This document shows positions 50,759-61,284 of a stretch of DNA of 64,000 nucleotides, in pieces. The position numbers were made by a program, and so were the translations under genes. The notes under the pieces are model-generated. The model was not told the origin of the DNA and made no database searches. It was given only the letters and a program-made list of their open reading frames with translations. The stretch is taken from positions 62,001 to 126,000 of the forward strand of contig JAJNBL010000005.1 in NCBI GenBank assembly GCA_021156175.1. Direction: 5' to 3'. Position 1 is the stretch's first letter. Every line of letters starts with the position of its first letter. Source of the stretch: Rickettsiales bacterium (lineage in GTDB: Bacteria > Pseudomonadota > Alphaproteobacteria > Rickettsiales > JAJNBL01).

Positions 50759-53095
50759 ATGATTCCAGATGATACAATCACTATGTCCGACGCAGCCGTG
50801 CACTTAGATACCTCCTCCTATCCCTATCTCGAAGGGCTTAACCCTACCCAACGGGAAGCCGTCGAGCTGACTGAAGGCCCACTCCTGGTACTCGCTGGTG
50901 CTGGTACCGGGAAAACACGCGTGTTGACCACCCGTATTGCCCATATCATCGCCCAAGGCAAAGCCTGGCCAAGCGAGATTCTGGCCGTCACCTTCACCAA
51001 TAAAGCCGCCAAGGAAATGAAGGAGCGGATCACCCGCATCATCGGAGATCAAGCCGAAGGCCTATGGATTGGAACCTTCCACTCGATTGCCGCCAAGATG
51101 CTGCGCTATCATGCCGAGCTTGCTAACTTAAAACCGAATTTCACGATTCTCGATACGGATGACCAGCTCCGCCTTATTAAACAAATCATGGCCGAGCATG
51201 ATATCGATGAGAAAAAACTCCCAGCACGCAAACTATTGGGGATTTTGCAGCGCTTTAAAGACCGCGCATTGCTGCCACATCAGCTTACGGAAAGCGATAT
51301 ACCGACACAGGCCTATGCCAACATCCGCAAGCTTTATGAAGACTATCAAGCCCGCCTTCAACAGCTGAGCGCCGTTGATTTTGGTGACTTGCTCCTACAT
51401 GTGGTAACGCTGCTGCGGAACCATCCCGATATTTTGAAAACCTACCAAAACCGCTTTCGTTACATGCTGGTGGATGAGTATCAAGATACGAATATTGCAC
51501 AATATCTCTGGCTGCGCTTGCTTGCTCAAGGGCCAAATAAAAATATTTGCTGTGTAGGTGATGACGACCAATCTATCTATGGCTGGCGCGGTGCAGAAGT
51601 CGGGAACATCTTACGCTTTAGCAAAGATTTTGAAGGCGCATCTACCGTTCGCTTAGAACAGAATTACCGCTCCACCACCCCGATCCTGGAAGCCGCTTCG
51701 GCGGTCATCGCAAATAACCGCGGAAGGCTTGGGAAAACCTTGTGGACGGAAGATAAAGGCGGCGAGCAGGTTAAAGTTGTCGGCTATGAAAATAGCTTTG
51801 AAGAATCCGATCGTATCGCTGATGAAATCAGCGCGCTTAGCCAAATCCAAGGCATACGCCCGAAAGAAATGGCCGTGCTGGTACGTGCAGGCTATCAGAC
51901 TCGCAGCTTCGAATCCGCTTTCACCGCACAAGGCATCGCATACCGAATTGTCGGCGGTTTGCGTTTCTATGAGCGCAAAGAAATCCGAGACATGATTGCC
52001 TATATGCGCCTGATGGTGAACCAAAGTGATGACCTCGCCTTTGAGCGCATCATCAACACACCCAAACGCGGCGTGGGTGATACAAGCCTGCAACAAATCT
52101 TCAAAACCGCAAGCGAACGCCGAATTTCGTTGTTCAAAGCGACCAAACAACTGATCGAAGACAAAGCCCTTCGTCCTAAAATTGTGGATGAAATGCTGAA
52201 ATTCGAAGACCTCCTTACCCGTTGGTTTAAGATGTTGGAAACCCATCATCATGCAAAAGTGATTGAAACCATCGCGGAAGAATCAGGCTATGTATCAATG
52301 CTTCAGGAAGAAAACACGGCGGAAGCCGACGCACGGATTGATAACATCCGCGAACTGATCACTGCACTTCAGGATTTCGAAAACATCACCCATTTCCTTG
52401 AGCATGTGAGCTTAGTCACCGATGCCGATGAAACCTCAAATAATCCGGATAACGATGACTCACACATGGTGAATGTGATGACACTCCATGCCGCCAAAGG
52501 CCTGGAGTTCAACGTGGTGTTCTTGCCCGGTTGGGAAGAGGGCTTGTTCCCAAGCCAAAAATCGATGGATGAAAGCGGCTCGGCGGGCTTGGAAGAAGAG
52601 CGCCGCCTGGCCTATGTTGGAATCACCCGCGCCCGCAAGAAACTCTATATTTCCTACGCCGGTAGCCGTCAGATGTATGGCCAGACACAGATCGCAATCC
52701 CCTCGCGTTTCTTGAATGAATTGCCCGATGCACATTGCGAAAAAACTACCCGTCATCGTACTTATAATGCTTACGGTCAAGGTGCTAGCGTAAGTCCAAG
52801 CCCTTACCGTTCAATGAATGCAACCTACAGCCCACGAAATGAGGCAAATAGCGGCATTGGTGGAGGTTCACTCATGAGCGCCTCGGAACTCCTTGCCCGC
52901 CGCGCAGGCTCTACTCCTTCTCCGGCTTCAGCCCCAAAGAAAGACGGAAGTTTCTCCGTCTCCGATCGCGTATTTCATAGTAAATTCGGCTATGGTCGCA
53001 TCCGCTCTGTCGATGGGAACCATCTGACCGTAATGTTTGAAAAAGCCGGTGAGAAAAAAGTGATTGATAGTTTTGTCACAGCGCAAAAAGAATAA
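50759..53095 (+). CDS. uvrD: UvrD/PcrA-type DNA helicase
   Basis: Superfamily 1A 3'-5' helicase for repair and replication restart. In order: LNPTQREAVELTEGPLLVLAGAGTGKT (Q motif and Walker A, residues 26-52), AVTFTNKAAKEMKERI, LVDEYQDTN (Walker B), GDDDQSIYGWRGAE, QNYRST, VMTLHAAKGLEFNVVFLPG and the YVGITRARKKLYISYA helicase motif VI. A C-terminal Tudor-like domain (VSDRVFHSKFGYGRIRSVDG) for RNA polymerase contact is present, as in PcrA. Length 778 is normal. The start may also be the ATG at 50783. Confidence 0.95.
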   Translation: MIPDDTITMSDAAVHLDTSSYPYLEGLNPTQREAVELTEGPLLVLAGAGTGKTRVLTTRIAHIIAQGKAWPSEILAVTFTNKAAKEMKERITRIIGDQAEGLWIGTFHSIAAKMLRYHAELANLKPNFTILDTDDQLRLIKQIMAEHDIDEKKLPARKLLGILQRFKDRALLPHQLTESDIPTQAYANIRKLYEDYQARLQQLSAVDFGDLLLHVVTLLRNHPDILKTYQNRFRYMLVDEYQDTNIAQYLWLRLLAQGPNKNICCVGDDDQSIYGWRGAEVGNILRFSKDFEGASTVRLEQNYRSTTPILEAASAVIANNRGRLGKTLWTEDKGGEQVKVVGYENSFEESDRIADEISALSQIQGIRPKEMAVLVRAGYQTRSFESAFTAQGIAYRIVGGLRFYERKEIRDMIAYMRLMVNQSDDLAFERIINTPKRGVGDTSLQQIFKTASERRISLFKATKQLIEDKALRPKIVDEMLKFEDLLTRWFKMLETHHHAKVIETIAEESGYVSMLQEENTAEADARIDNIRELITALQDFENITHFLEHVSLVTDADETSNNPDNDDSHMVNVMTLHAAKGLEFNVVFLPGWEEGLFPSQKSMDESGSAGLEEERRLAYVGITRARKKLYISYAGSRQMYGQTQIAIPSRFLNELPDAHCEKTTRHRTYNAYGQGASVSPSPYRSMNATYSPRNEANSGIGGGSLMSASELLARRAGSTPSPASAPKKDGSFSVSDRVFHSKFGYGRIRSVDGNHLTVMFEKAGEKKVIDSFVTAQKE

Positions 53096-53149
53096 GCTCG
53101 TGACCACTCCCCTCCCCCTTGCCAAAAGGGCCAAACTCCAGTAAGGATA

Positions 53150-53180
53150 GACGCTTTACAACCAACCACATAGAAGCGTC
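53150..53180 (+). promoter_or_regulatory. Hairpin covering the argS ribosome-binding region
   Basis: A 7 bp inverted repeat GACGCTT / AAGCGTC ends two bases before the argS ATG. The right arm includes the AGAAG that would act as ribosome site, so folding could lower initiation. The loop is 17 bases. It may be chance. Confidence 0.25.
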
Positions 53181-53181
53181 C

Positions 53182-54936
53182 ATGAACATCTTTTATACCA
53201 TTCGGGAAGTCATCCTTGAAACACTGGAAAATCTTGTAACTGAGGGCGCTCTACCTGGCGGACTCGATACCACCGCCATTACCGCCGAACCTCCACGTGA
53301 TGCCTCCCACGGCGATATCGCCACCAATGCCGCGATGGTGCTTGCAAAACCTGCGAGCAAAAATCCTCGTGAAATCGCTGAGCTAATCGCCAAGAAGCTC
53401 AAATTTCATGATGCTATTGAACATGTCGAAATCGCAGGCCCCGGATTTATCAATCTGCGCTTGAAGCCCTCCGTATGGCAATCGATTATGCCTGTGATTC
53501 TGGAAGAGAAAATCGGCTTCGGAAATTCGGAAATAGGCGCGGGCAAAAAGGTAAATGTTGAATTCGTCTCCGCCAACCCTACTGGCCCGATGCATATTGG
53601 CCATTCGCGCGGCGCCGTATTTGGCGATGCACTCGCACGCCTGATGATGAAAGCAGGTTACGATGTAACCCGTGAATACTACATCAACGATGCAGGCGCA
53701 CAGGTTGATACGCTCGCAAAATCAGCTTACCTTAGATACCGCGAAGCACTTGGCCACAATATCGGAGCGATTCCTGAAGGCTATTATCCCGGTGAATATT
53801 TAATTCCTGTTGGAAAAGCGCTTGCCGATACCTATGGAAACACTTTCCTTTCCCAGGAAGAATCAGAATGGCTGCCGGTTATTCGCCGTTTTGCAATCGA
53901 TGCAATGATGGCAATGATTCGCGAAGACCTTCTCGCGATGGGCGTGGAACATGATATTTACAGCTCTGAAAAAGCACTGCATGAGCGCGGTGCCGTTGAT
54001 GCAGCACTCGAATATTTAGAAGCCAAAGGATTGGTTTATCGGGGGATTTTAGAGCCACCAAAAGGCAAAACACCGGAAGATTGGGAACCGCGTGAACAGA
54101 CGCTTTTCCGTTCATCTGATTTTGGCGATGATGTCGATCGTCCACTCAAGAAATCCGATGGCAGCTGGACCTATTTCGCATCCGATATCGCCTACCATTT
54201 GGATAAGTACCAACGCGGATTTAACCACATGATCCTGGAGCTTGGCGCGGATCATGGCGGGTACTTAAAACGCATGAAAGCGGCTGTCAAAGCATTAAGC
54301 GGCGGTGAAGCAACGCTCGAAATAAAATTCCATCAGCTCGTGAATTTCCTTGAAGGCGGTGTACCTGCAAAGATGTCCAAACGTGCCGGCACTTTTGTGA
54401 CCGTACGCGACGTGATGGATAAGGTGGGACGCGATATTTTGCGCTTCATCATGCTCACCCGCAAAAATGACGTGGTATTGGATTTTGATTTCCAAAAAGT
54501 TCAGGAGCAATCGCGCGATAATCCGGTGTTTTACGTACAATATGCCCATGCTCGGGCACGCTCTGTGCTGCGTCACGCGGTAGAAGATGCACCAGAAGCT
54601 GTACAGAAACTCGAATCGTTAAGTACCGTTGCACTACAAAAAATTAACGATGAGGATGAATTACAGCTCCTTCGTCTGCTCGCGTCATGGCCAAGAACGG
54701 TCGAATTATCGGCACAACATCTCGAACCACACCGAATTACTTTTTACTTACAAGAAGTTGCAGCATCTTTTCATGGACTCTGGAATAAAGGAAGAGAACA
54801 TGCTACCTTACGTTTTATTATCGCTGACGATAATGAACTCACCGCTGCGCGCCTTGCGCTCGTAAAAGCGGTTTCGTTAGTCATCGCGTCCGGATTGAAC
54901 GTGTTAGGGGTTAACCCCGTAGAGGAGATGCATTAA
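53182..54936 (+). CDS. argS: ArgS, arginyl-tRNA synthetase
   Basis: Charges tRNA-Arg. The HIGH motif is in [21 protein letters not shown] and the KMSKS-like [14 protein letters not shown] is present, the form in most bacterial ArgRS. The N-terminal Add-1 domain and C-terminal DALR domain ([15 protein letters not shown] onward) are complete. The ATG at 53182 gives 584 residues and the family's N-terminus. argS followed by a SPOR gene is a common alphaproteobacterial order; here the two overlap by one base (TAATG). Confidence 0.96.
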   Translation: MNIFYTIREVILETLENLVTEGALPGGLDTTAITAEPPRDASHGDIATNAAMVLAKPASKNPREIAELIAKKLKFHDAIEHVEIAGPGFINLRLKPSVWQSIMPVILEEKIGFGNSEIGAGKKVNVEFVSANPTGPMHIGHSRGAVFGDALARLMMKAGYDVTREYYINDAGAQVDTLAKSAYLRYREALGHNIGAIPEGYYPGEYLIPVGKALADTYGNTFLSQEESEWLPVIRRFAIDAMMAMIREDLLAMGVEHDIYSSEKALHERGAVDAALEYLEAKGLVYRGILEPPKGKTPEDWEPREQTLFRSSDFGDDVDRPLKKSDGSWTYFASDIAYHLDKYQRGFNHMILELGADHGGYLKRMKAAVKALSGGEATLEIKFHQLVNFLEGGVPAKMSKRAGTFVTVRDVMDKVGRDILRFIMLTRKNDVVLDFDFQKVQEQSRDNPVFYVQYAHARARSVLRHAVEDAPEAVQKLESLSTVALQKINDEDELQLLRLLASWPRTVELSAQHLEPHRITFYLQEVAASFHGLWNKGREHATLRFIIADDNELTAARLALVKAVSLVIASGLNVLGVNPVEEMH

Positions 54937-56222
54937 TGGTAATACGTCGTAAACAGACAGAACAGGAACTTGGACATTATCAAGAGCCGGGAGAGGGTTA
55001 TGAGGAACTTTCGGAAGAAGAAATTGATGAGTTCGTGGATGATTATCTGATCGACGACCAGGAGCGCAAAAAACATTCCGGCTTCCGACGCTTTATCCGC
55101 GCGGTCATTACACTTGCCGCCTTTGTATTCTTTGGAGTGTTGGCGTTCTATGCCTATGAATTCGGGATTATCCCGCGTGACCCTTCTCAGCTCCCAGTTA
55201 TCAGCGCCGATGAAGCGCCATTCCGCGTCAAACCAGACGAGCCCGGTGGAATGGAAGTGCCTAACCAGGATAAAACTGTCTATGGCGCAATGCAAGGAGA
55301 TCAAACACCTCCACCAGTAGAGCAAGTCCTTCCTGCTCCAGAAGAACCTGTATCCGTCGATACCATCGAGAACCAAGAGAAAAAACCTGAGGATGCTTCC
55401 AAAAAAGAAGGACTTCAAAAAGAGTTAGGTGCACTGGAAGACGGATGGAAGGATCAAGGCACTCTGAAAGACGATGAGTTGTCGCCACTTGATGAGTTAA
55501 GCGCTGAGCCTACCGATTTAGCGCCTTTAGGAAAAGATGACGAAGATATTGAGGTCGTAGGCACTCCACCTGCTGCTGTACCGGCAATCCCAAGCCCTGC
55601 ACCAGTTGTAACACCTGCAGCCCCAGCTCCTAAAGCAGAAAAACCGAAAACAGCAGAAGCTGTGAAGCCTAAAGCTGCTGAGGTGAAGAAAGCTACTTCA
55701 GAAAAAGCAGCGCCTGCACCGAAAGTGGCAGAAGCTTCAAAACCTGCTCCAGCGCCTGTTCCTGCTAAGCAAGAGGCAACATCTTCGATGGAATATTTAC
55801 GCCAGCAGGAAGAAGCCCTAAAGGCCAAAGAGGCAACAGCTGCCCCTGTCAAACAAGCGAGCACTGTGCCTTCTGCGCAAGAGAGAATGGCAGAAGAACT
55901 TCCTATGAAACCACTTGTGCAAGCTGACGTGACGAAGGTTGAGAAACCTACAAAACCGTTGAGCGGTGCTGCGACAGGAGCCTACCGTGTTCAGCTCGGC
56001 GCCTTTAAATCAGAGCCTGAAGCCAAAGAACAATGGCAACAGATTGTGAAACGCAACACTTCGTTGCTCCAGAACCTTACCGTATCTATGGAGCGCGCAG
56101 ACCTGAAAGAGAAAGGCATATTTTATCGCTTAAAAGCAGGCCCATTTGCTTCGCGTTCTGAAGCACAAGTCGTCTGTGATGCCTTGATAAAAACGGGTCA
56201 GGGATGCTTTGTAGCGAAATAA
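54936..56222 (+). CDS. SPOR-domain membrane protein
   Basis: A cytoplasmic acidic N-terminus, one membrane segment (about residues 51-72), a 270-residue periplasmic linker rich in Pro, Ala, Glu and Lys, and a C-terminal SPOR domain (YRVQLGAFKSEPEAKEQWQQI to CFVAK, about 347-428). SPOR domains bind denuded glycan strands at the division septum. The start codon shares a base with the argS stop, so translation is coupled. Confidence 0.9.
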   Translation: MVIRRKQTEQELGHYQEPGEGYEELSEEEIDEFVDDYLIDDQERKKHSGFRRFIRAVITLAAFVFFGVLAFYAYEFGIIPRDPSQLPVISADEAPFRVKPDEPGGMEVPNQDKTVYGAMQGDQTPPPVEQVLPAPEEPVSVDTIENQEKKPEDASKKEGLQKELGALEDGWKDQGTLKDDELSPLDELSAEPTDLAPLGKDDEDIEVVGTPPAAVPAIPSPAPVVTPAAPAPKAEKPKTAEAVKPKAAEVKKATSEKAAPAPKVAEASKPAPAPVPAKQEATSSMEYLRQQEEALKAKEATAAPVKQASTVPSAQERMAEELPMKPLVQADVTKVEKPTKPLSGAATGAYRVQLGAFKSEPEAKEQWQQIVKRNTSLLQNLTVSMERADLKEKGIFYRLKAGPFASRSEAQVVCDALIKTGQGCFVAK

Positions 56223-56242
56223 ATGGTTCGGCGCGTACAGGC

Positions 56243-56270
56243 TTGATTTCTGAAAAGACAAGCCTATACT
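56243..56270 (+). promoter_or_regulatory. Promoter upstream of the parvulin lipoprotein gene
   Basis: TTGATT and TATACT, 16 bases apart; the -10 matches five of six. An inverted repeat AGGCTTG / CAAGCCT (56239-56265) overlaps both boxes and may be the end hairpin of the SPOR gene or an operator. Confidence 0.45.
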
Positions 56271-56351
56271 CCCTCCATAGTTTTTAGGGTCTATAATTTT
56301 TATCAAATCTCTGCAAAAACAGCAGAGAGGTATTCACTCAAGGAGGAATCT

Positions 56352-57332
56352 ATGCAAACCACTCTGCGTAAGGGATTATTACTTTCTACTATTCTTGCAA
56401 CCACCATTGCACTCTCGGCGTGCAAAGAAGAGCAAGGTGCCAAAACGGCAGATACCAGTCCAGTCGTTGGCAAATATGAGGGCGGCACCATCACGCTCGA
56501 TGAAGCAAATACAAAATTACAAGAACTACTGAATTCTCAAGGCGCACAAGGCCTGAATCTGACCTTCTCAACACTTGAGCCAGAAGCCCAAAAAAATCTT
56601 TTGCTTGAAGTTGCCATCCAACGCACAATTGATGAAGAAGCAAAGAAAACCGATTTCTCCAAAGATCCTGATATCAATGAGGCAATTGAAAATCTTCGCG
56701 CACGTCTTTCTAAACAAAAATTCTTGATGAAAAAAGGCGAAGAAAGCGTTACCGATGCAGCGGTTCAGGCAAAATATGACGAACTCAAAAAAGACCTCGA
56801 AGGCAAGGAAGAATTCCATGTCCGTCATATCCTCGTGAAGACAGAAAAAGAAGCATGGGATATATACCGTAAAATCCAATCCGGCGAAGATTTTGCAAAA
56901 TTGGCGGAAGAACATTCAACCGACACTTCAAATAAAAGCAAAGGGGGTGATCTGGGTTATGTAATGAAAGGCCAGCTCGTACCAGAGTTTGAAAATGCAG
57001 CTTTCGCACTTTCTGCAGGACAAGTCTCTCAACCGGTGAAAACCGATTTCGGGTTCCACGTGATTCGTTTGGAAGAGAATCGTGCGGCTCAGGCTGCTGA
57101 GTTTGATAAGGTGAAAGACCGCATCAAACAAACGCTTGCAGCACAAGCGATCAAAGAGTACATGAAAACGCTTTCTGAGAAAATAAATGTGGAAGCTGTA
57201 GCTTCAGAAACACCTACCAAAACCGAAGAAGCAGCTCCTGCTGAAAGCGCGGCTCCGGCTAAAGATGCGGCTCCGACTGAAGGCACAACACCGGCGGAAG
57301 GCGAAGAAAAATCAGAAGAGCATAAAGACTAG
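56352..57332 (+). CDS. Parvulin-type peptidyl-prolyl isomerase lipoprotein
   Basis: A lipoprotein signal with lipobox LSAC (Cys24), a SurA_N-like helical region (about 40-145), and a parvulin PPIase domain (VRHILVKTEKEAWDIYRKIQSG, STDTSNKSKGGDLGYV, VSQPVKTDFGFHVIRLEE, about 150-250), as in PrsA/PpiC-type folding factors. The C-terminal tail is Ala/Glu/Pro-rich. It should act as a membrane-attached periplasmic chaperone for exported proteins. AAGGAGG lies close before the ATG, one of the strongest ribosome sites in the window. Confidence 0.92.
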   Translation: MQTTLRKGLLLSTILATTIALSACKEEQGAKTADTSPVVGKYEGGTITLDEANTKLQELLNSQGAQGLNLTFSTLEPEAQKNLLLEVAIQRTIDEEAKKTDFSKDPDINEAIENLRARLSKQKFLMKKGEESVTDAAVQAKYDELKKDLEGKEEFHVRHILVKTEKEAWDIYRKIQSGEDFAKLAEEHSTDTSNKSKGGDLGYVMKGQLVPEFENAAFALSAGQVSQPVKTDFGFHVIRLEENRAAQAAEFDKVKDRIKQTLAAQAIKEYMKTLSEKINVEAVASETPTKTEEAAPAESAAPAKDAAPTEGTTPAEGEEKSEEHKD

Positions 57333-57358
57333 TCTTCTTTTTAAGAAAATATTTTTAG

Positions 57359-57391
57359 AAAAACCGGGGCTTATCCAGCTCCGGTTTTTTT
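57359..57391. terminator. Bidirectional terminator between the parvulin gene and mnmC
   Basis: A 12 bp stem, AAAAACCGGGGC / GCTCCGGTTTTT, with one G-U pair and a seven-base loop, followed by a T-run. It lies 26 bases after the parvulin stop and touches the mnmC stop at its right side. Confidence 0.88.
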
Positions 57392-59330
57392 ATTTCCCTC
57401 GACGTAATGTACGCATCAGAAAACGTCCTGGATGTAACGCATCTACCAAGTTTTTCGGCAAAGGCAGCGGCTCACCTTCAATGAGTGCAGCAAGATATTC
57501 GGATGCAAGCGGCGTCGTTGTAATCCCGCGCGCACCATACGCGGTCGAAATATAAAGTCCTGGCTGATAATGCGCTACCGGATACAGTGCCGACCCTCCT
57601 TTTGCTCCACCTTCATGGTGTCCCACATATGCATGCAAATAGAATTCACTCTCCGGCACCGCACCTATCACAGGTAATTTATCTTGTGTTGCCACACGGA
57701 AACCCACTTTTTGTCCAATCGATTCCGCTTTTCCTCCCAGCGAAGAAAACCGATTCTGATTTTCTTCTGTGTCTTCGTGTGTTGGAGTAGAATTTCTATT
57801 ATCAGGATGAAAACTTGCTCCCACCCAATGCGTACCTTCATGAGCCGGTAATATCTGCCCATCCTGAGAGAGCACCGTTTTAAGCCCACGGCTCAAAGCT
57901 GTTTGAGGAAATTGATCAAGCTGTCCACGAATGACTCTCAGAGGCACCCAAGAGGTTTCTGCTAGCCGTGTCACCTCCTCTCCTTGCGCAAGAACCACCA
58001 CCGGCGCAGAAGCAATAAGCTTGCCATTCTCCGCCCTCACCTTCCATTCTCCATCTCCACGAACAAGAGAGAGCGCCTCCGTATGCAAGATCAATCGTAT
58101 CCGATCCGCATAGGCTTCCACCTGCGCCTTACACAACTCCCGTGGGGCAATCCACCCAGCGTTGGGATAAAATATTCCACCTTGTGCAAGCGTAACTCCC
58201 GCAAGCTCGGATGCCTCTTTTGCATCTACAGGATATGCCACATCCGGCAACGAAGATTCGCTCTCTTCCACCTCGAGCACTCCACATGCTTCACGCAAGA
58301 CATGAGGGAAAGCATCGAAGTGATGATGAGCATATAAAAAAGCAGCCAGTGTCGAATGCCCGATCGGGTCTTCTGCCATCGAACGATGCGGCAGAAGCGG
58401 CATATAAATACCTTGTGGATTTGATGAACTTTCACGCGCCAATTCCGGATGGCGTTCAATAAGCGTGATGTCCCAACCGCGACGGCCAAGCGCATAAGCC
58501 GCGCCTGTTCCCGCAAGCCCACCACCTATAATGATTGCCCGTTTCGTTTCACAATGAGAGGAGGGAGGAAAATACCACGGCTTTTCCGATTTTGTATAAG
58601 TGCCAGTTCGAGTCCGACCCGAGGCATCAAACTTCCCCACCAGCATCTGCCATTTCCGGCCAAATCCCTTTTTCCGTGTTACCTCAAATCCTTGAGCCTG
58701 GAGTGCTCTTCTGACAAACCCCGCCGCGGTAAAACTACTGAAAGTGCCAGCCTCATTCGTGAGCCTGGCGATATGCGGAAATAACGTCTCTTCCCACATT
58801 TGGGGATTCTTTGCCGGCGTGAAACCATCGAAGAACCAAGCATCAACCTGGGCATGAAGCTCCGGAAGCACATCAACAATATCGCCGAAACACAAAGTGA
58901 GCGTTACCCGATCGTTTAAGTGATGGCGGTGATATCCAGAAACTAAGAGGGGGTAGTGGGATAATAAGATTTGGGAAAACGCCGCAAGCTCGGGCCAATT
59001 CTGATACGCCCGTGCTAGATCCTCACGCGTAAGCGGATGTTTTTCGATCGAAACTAGCGAGAGCCTGGCACTCTTAGGAGCTGTCTCCTCCCATAATTTC
59101 CACGCCGCCAGGATATTCAATCCTGTGCCAAATCCCGTTTCTGCAATGGTGAAATGCGCATTTTCTGGAAGCGCAGAAAAACGTTCCGCAAGCCTGTTTC
59201 CTTCCAAGAAAACATACCGCGTTTCCGCCAAGCCTTCGCCTGCAAAATAAACATCATCAAAGGCAACAGAATAAGGAAAACCTTCCTCTGTCCAGGTGAT
59301 ATGCGCAGAGCTGATAGATGTAAAGGGCAT
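57390..59330 (-). CDS. mnmC: MnmC, bifunctional mnm5U34 tRNA-modification enzyme
   Basis: Completes mnm5(s2)U34 in tRNA wobble positions. The N-terminal methyltransferase (MnmC2) shows ETGFGTGLNILAAWKLW and WFFDGFTPAKNPQMW; the C-terminal FAD oxidoreductase (MnmC1) shows AIIIGGGLAGTGAAYALGRRGWDITLIERH, NPQGIYMPLLPHRS and, near the end, the YVGHHEGGAKGGSALYPVAH segment followed by TAYGARGITTTPLASE. Length 646 is the full fused form. Stand-alone on minus, with weak GGAGA upstream. Confidence 0.95.
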   Translation of the reverse strand: MPFTSISSAHITWTEEGFPYSVAFDDVYFAGEGLAETRYVFLEGNRLAERFSALPENAHFTIAETGFGTGLNILAAWKLWEETAPKSARLSLVSIEKHPLTREDLARAYQNWPELAAFSQILLSHYPLLVSGYHRHHLNDRVTLTLCFGDIVDVLPELHAQVDAWFFDGFTPAKNPQMWEETLFPHIARLTNEAGTFSSFTAAGFVRRALQAQGFEVTRKKGFGRKWQMLVGKFDASGRTRTGTYTKSEKPWYFPPSSHCETKRAIIIGGGLAGTGAAYALGRRGWDITLIERHPELARESSSNPQGIYMPLLPHRSMAEDPIGHSTLAAFLYAHHHFDAFPHVLREACGVLEVEESESSLPDVAYPVDAKEASELAGVTLAQGGIFYPNAGWIAPRELCKAQVEAYADRIRLILHTEALSLVRGDGEWKVRAENGKLIASAPVVVLAQGEEVTRLAETSWVPLRVIRGQLDQFPQTALSRGLKTVLSQDGQILPAHEGTHWVGASFHPDNRNSTPTHEDTEENQNRFSSLGGKAESIGQKVGFRVATQDKLPVIGAVPESEFYLHAYVGHHEGGAKGGSALYPVAHYQPGLYISTAYGARGITTTPLASEYLAALIEGEPLPLPKNLVDALHPGRFLMRTLRRGK

Positions 59331-59423
59331 GCGTTAGAATTATCTCCGAGAAACTAAGTCGCATCCCGCATTCGCTAGCACGCAGTGAGAAGGTTTCATG
59401 TTCCCGTCAAGCCCGTGAATACA

Positions 59424-59630
59424 CTATCTTTTTCTGCCGTACTCTGCCATCACATCCGTGATGCTGCGGTAATCTGTATCCGGCAACCCTTGGAGCATAT
59501 CAAGCACATCCGCTTCCGCTCTATTTTTTTGTGCCTGGGTAATTAAATCTCTCTTACGCGCAGGGAAATGTATCCCTTTTAAATGCGCCGTAATATTTGA
59601 TGGCGATTGGCCGCCCATTCCGCGTGTCAT
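59424..59630 (-). CDS. DUF2795-like small protein
   Basis: A 68-residue protein with the DUF2795 pattern: ITAHLKGIHFPARKRDLITQAQKN, then VLDMLQGLPDTDYRSITDVMAEYG. The family is small, soluble and of unknown function. GGAGA precedes the ATG by about seven bases. It stands between thrC and mnmC on the same strand. Confidence 0.8.
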   Translation of the reverse strand: MTRGMGGQSPSNITAHLKGIHFPARKRDLITQAQKNRAEADVLDMLQGLPDTDYRSITDVMAEYGRKR

Positions 59631-59722
59631 AACCTGTCTCCTTTGACCAAAAAATAGACTTCATATGAGTCATAAAATCAGGTTAGGAAGACCGCAATAA
59701 AATGGCTATTACAATAGAGACT

Positions 59723-61117
59723 TTAGCCTATCTTTTGCGCGACATATTCCCGCACAGCCTTGGGATCATTCGGCAGCACTTCGTAACGTTCTTCGCGACT
59801 CATTAGATCGGAAAGATGTGGCGGCAACCCGACTTCATCTAATCCCGCCTTCTTTACGGCCTCAGAAAATTTCGCCGGATGCGCCGTCGCAAGCACGATC
59901 ATCGGAACTGTCTTATCCCACCAGGTTTCAATTCCGGCTTTCACACCCACCGCAGTGTGCGGATCGAGGATTTCCCCACCGCATGTCTTAAATACATTAG
60001 CGATCGTTTCAATGGTGGCCTTATCATCCACGCTATAGCTCGTAAACAGCGCTCTAGCTTTTTCCAAACGATGCGGTTCAATCACCATTTTTCCGTTCTT
60101 GGAATCATCCATCAACTTCGCAATCGCCACCCCATCACGATCATAAAGATCAAACAACAAACGCTCAAAATTACTCGACACCATAATATCCATACTCGGC
60201 GACAGCGTGTGCTCCAGCGCATGGCGGCTATAATCATTTTGGGATATGCACCGATGCAGGATATCGTTCTTATTCGTTGCGACGACGAGCTGCGTAATCG
60301 GCAGCCCCATTTTGCGCGCCAAATAGCCTGCAAAAATATCCCCAAAATTCCCGGTGGGCACTGAAAACGCAACACTACGTGCAGGCGCGCCCAAGCTCAA
60401 GGCAGCATAAATATAATACACGATCTGCGCCATAATCCGCGCCCAGTTGATTGAATTGACCGCCACAAGCTTCCGCCCCTTAAGGAACGATTGGTCGGCA
60501 AAACTTTCCTTCACAATCGCCTGGCAATCGTCGAAATTTCCTTCCATAGCGATATTAAAGACATTATTCGCCAAAACAGTTGTCATTTGCCGGCGCTGCA
60601 CATCGGACACGCGTTTATGCGGATGCAGGATAAACATATCGACGTAATCGGAATGGCGGCAACCCTCAAGCGCGGCAGAGCCCGTATCGCCTGACGTTGC
60701 GCCCATTATCACCACGCGCTCTTTGCGCTTTTTCAGCACATAATCCAGCAACCGGCCAAGGAGCTGGAGGGCAAAATCTTTGAAGGCCAGCGTTGGCCCA
60801 TGGAAAAGCTCCAGCACCCATAAATTCCGGTCAAGCTGAACCAGCGGGGCTATGGCCTTATGGCTAAATGTGGCATAGCTTTCCTGAATAATCCGGCGGA
60901 AATCAGCCTCAGGAATTGCCCCTTCCACGAATGGGTACATAACCTTGAAGGAAAGTTCGGTATACGAAAGGCTGCTCCAGGAAGCTAAGGTTTCAGGCGT
61001 ATAAAATGGCAATTTTTCAGGCACATAAAGCCCCCCATCGCTCGCAAGCCCTGCAAGCAATACATCCTCAAAGCCCAAAACAGGCGCTTTCCCTCGGGTA
61101 CTGATATAACGCATCAT
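59723..61117 (-). CDS. thrC: ThrC, threonine synthase
   Basis: PLP enzyme converting O-phosphohomoserine to threonine. The PLP lysine is in FHGPTLAFKDFALQLL; MGATSGDTGSAALEG, SINWARIMAQIVYYIYAAL and VPTGNFGDIFAGYLARKMGLP are diagnostic of the long fungal/proteobacterial type. Length 464 is normal. Two ATGs lie in tandem at the start. asd of the same pathway is at 36.5 kb; hom and thrB are not in the window. Confidence 0.96.
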   Translation of the reverse strand: MMRYISTRGKAPVLGFEDVLLAGLASDGGLYVPEKLPFYTPETLASWSSLSYTELSFKVMYPFVEGAIPEADFRRIIQESYATFSHKAIAPLVQLDRNLWVLELFHGPTLAFKDFALQLLGRLLDYVLKKRKERVVIMGATSGDTGSAALEGCRHSDYVDMFILHPHKRVSDVQRRQMTTVLANNVFNIAMEGNFDDCQAIVKESFADQSFLKGRKLVAVNSINWARIMAQIVYYIYAALSLGAPARSVAFSVPTGNFGDIFAGYLARKMGLPITQLVVATNKNDILHRCISQNDYSRHALEHTLSPSMDIMVSSNFERLLFDLYDRDGVAIAKLMDDSKNGKMVIEPHRLEKARALFTSYSVDDKATIETIANVFKTCGGEILDPHTAVGVKAGIETWWDKTVPMIVLATAHPAKFSEAVKKAGLDEVGLPPHLSDLMSREERYEVLPNDPKAVREYVAQKIG

Positions 61118-61284
61118 GGCTAATTACCTGCAATTAGGGTGTTATGGCATCTTCTGGCATCATACGAATTTCAGCCTGGAGTGCAAGGGGGCACATATGG
61201 CTATATATAAGACTTCTGGTGTTCTCTCCCTTAATATGCTAGGATTCTGCCAAATTCCATGAACGAACCAAAAGAGTATACGGG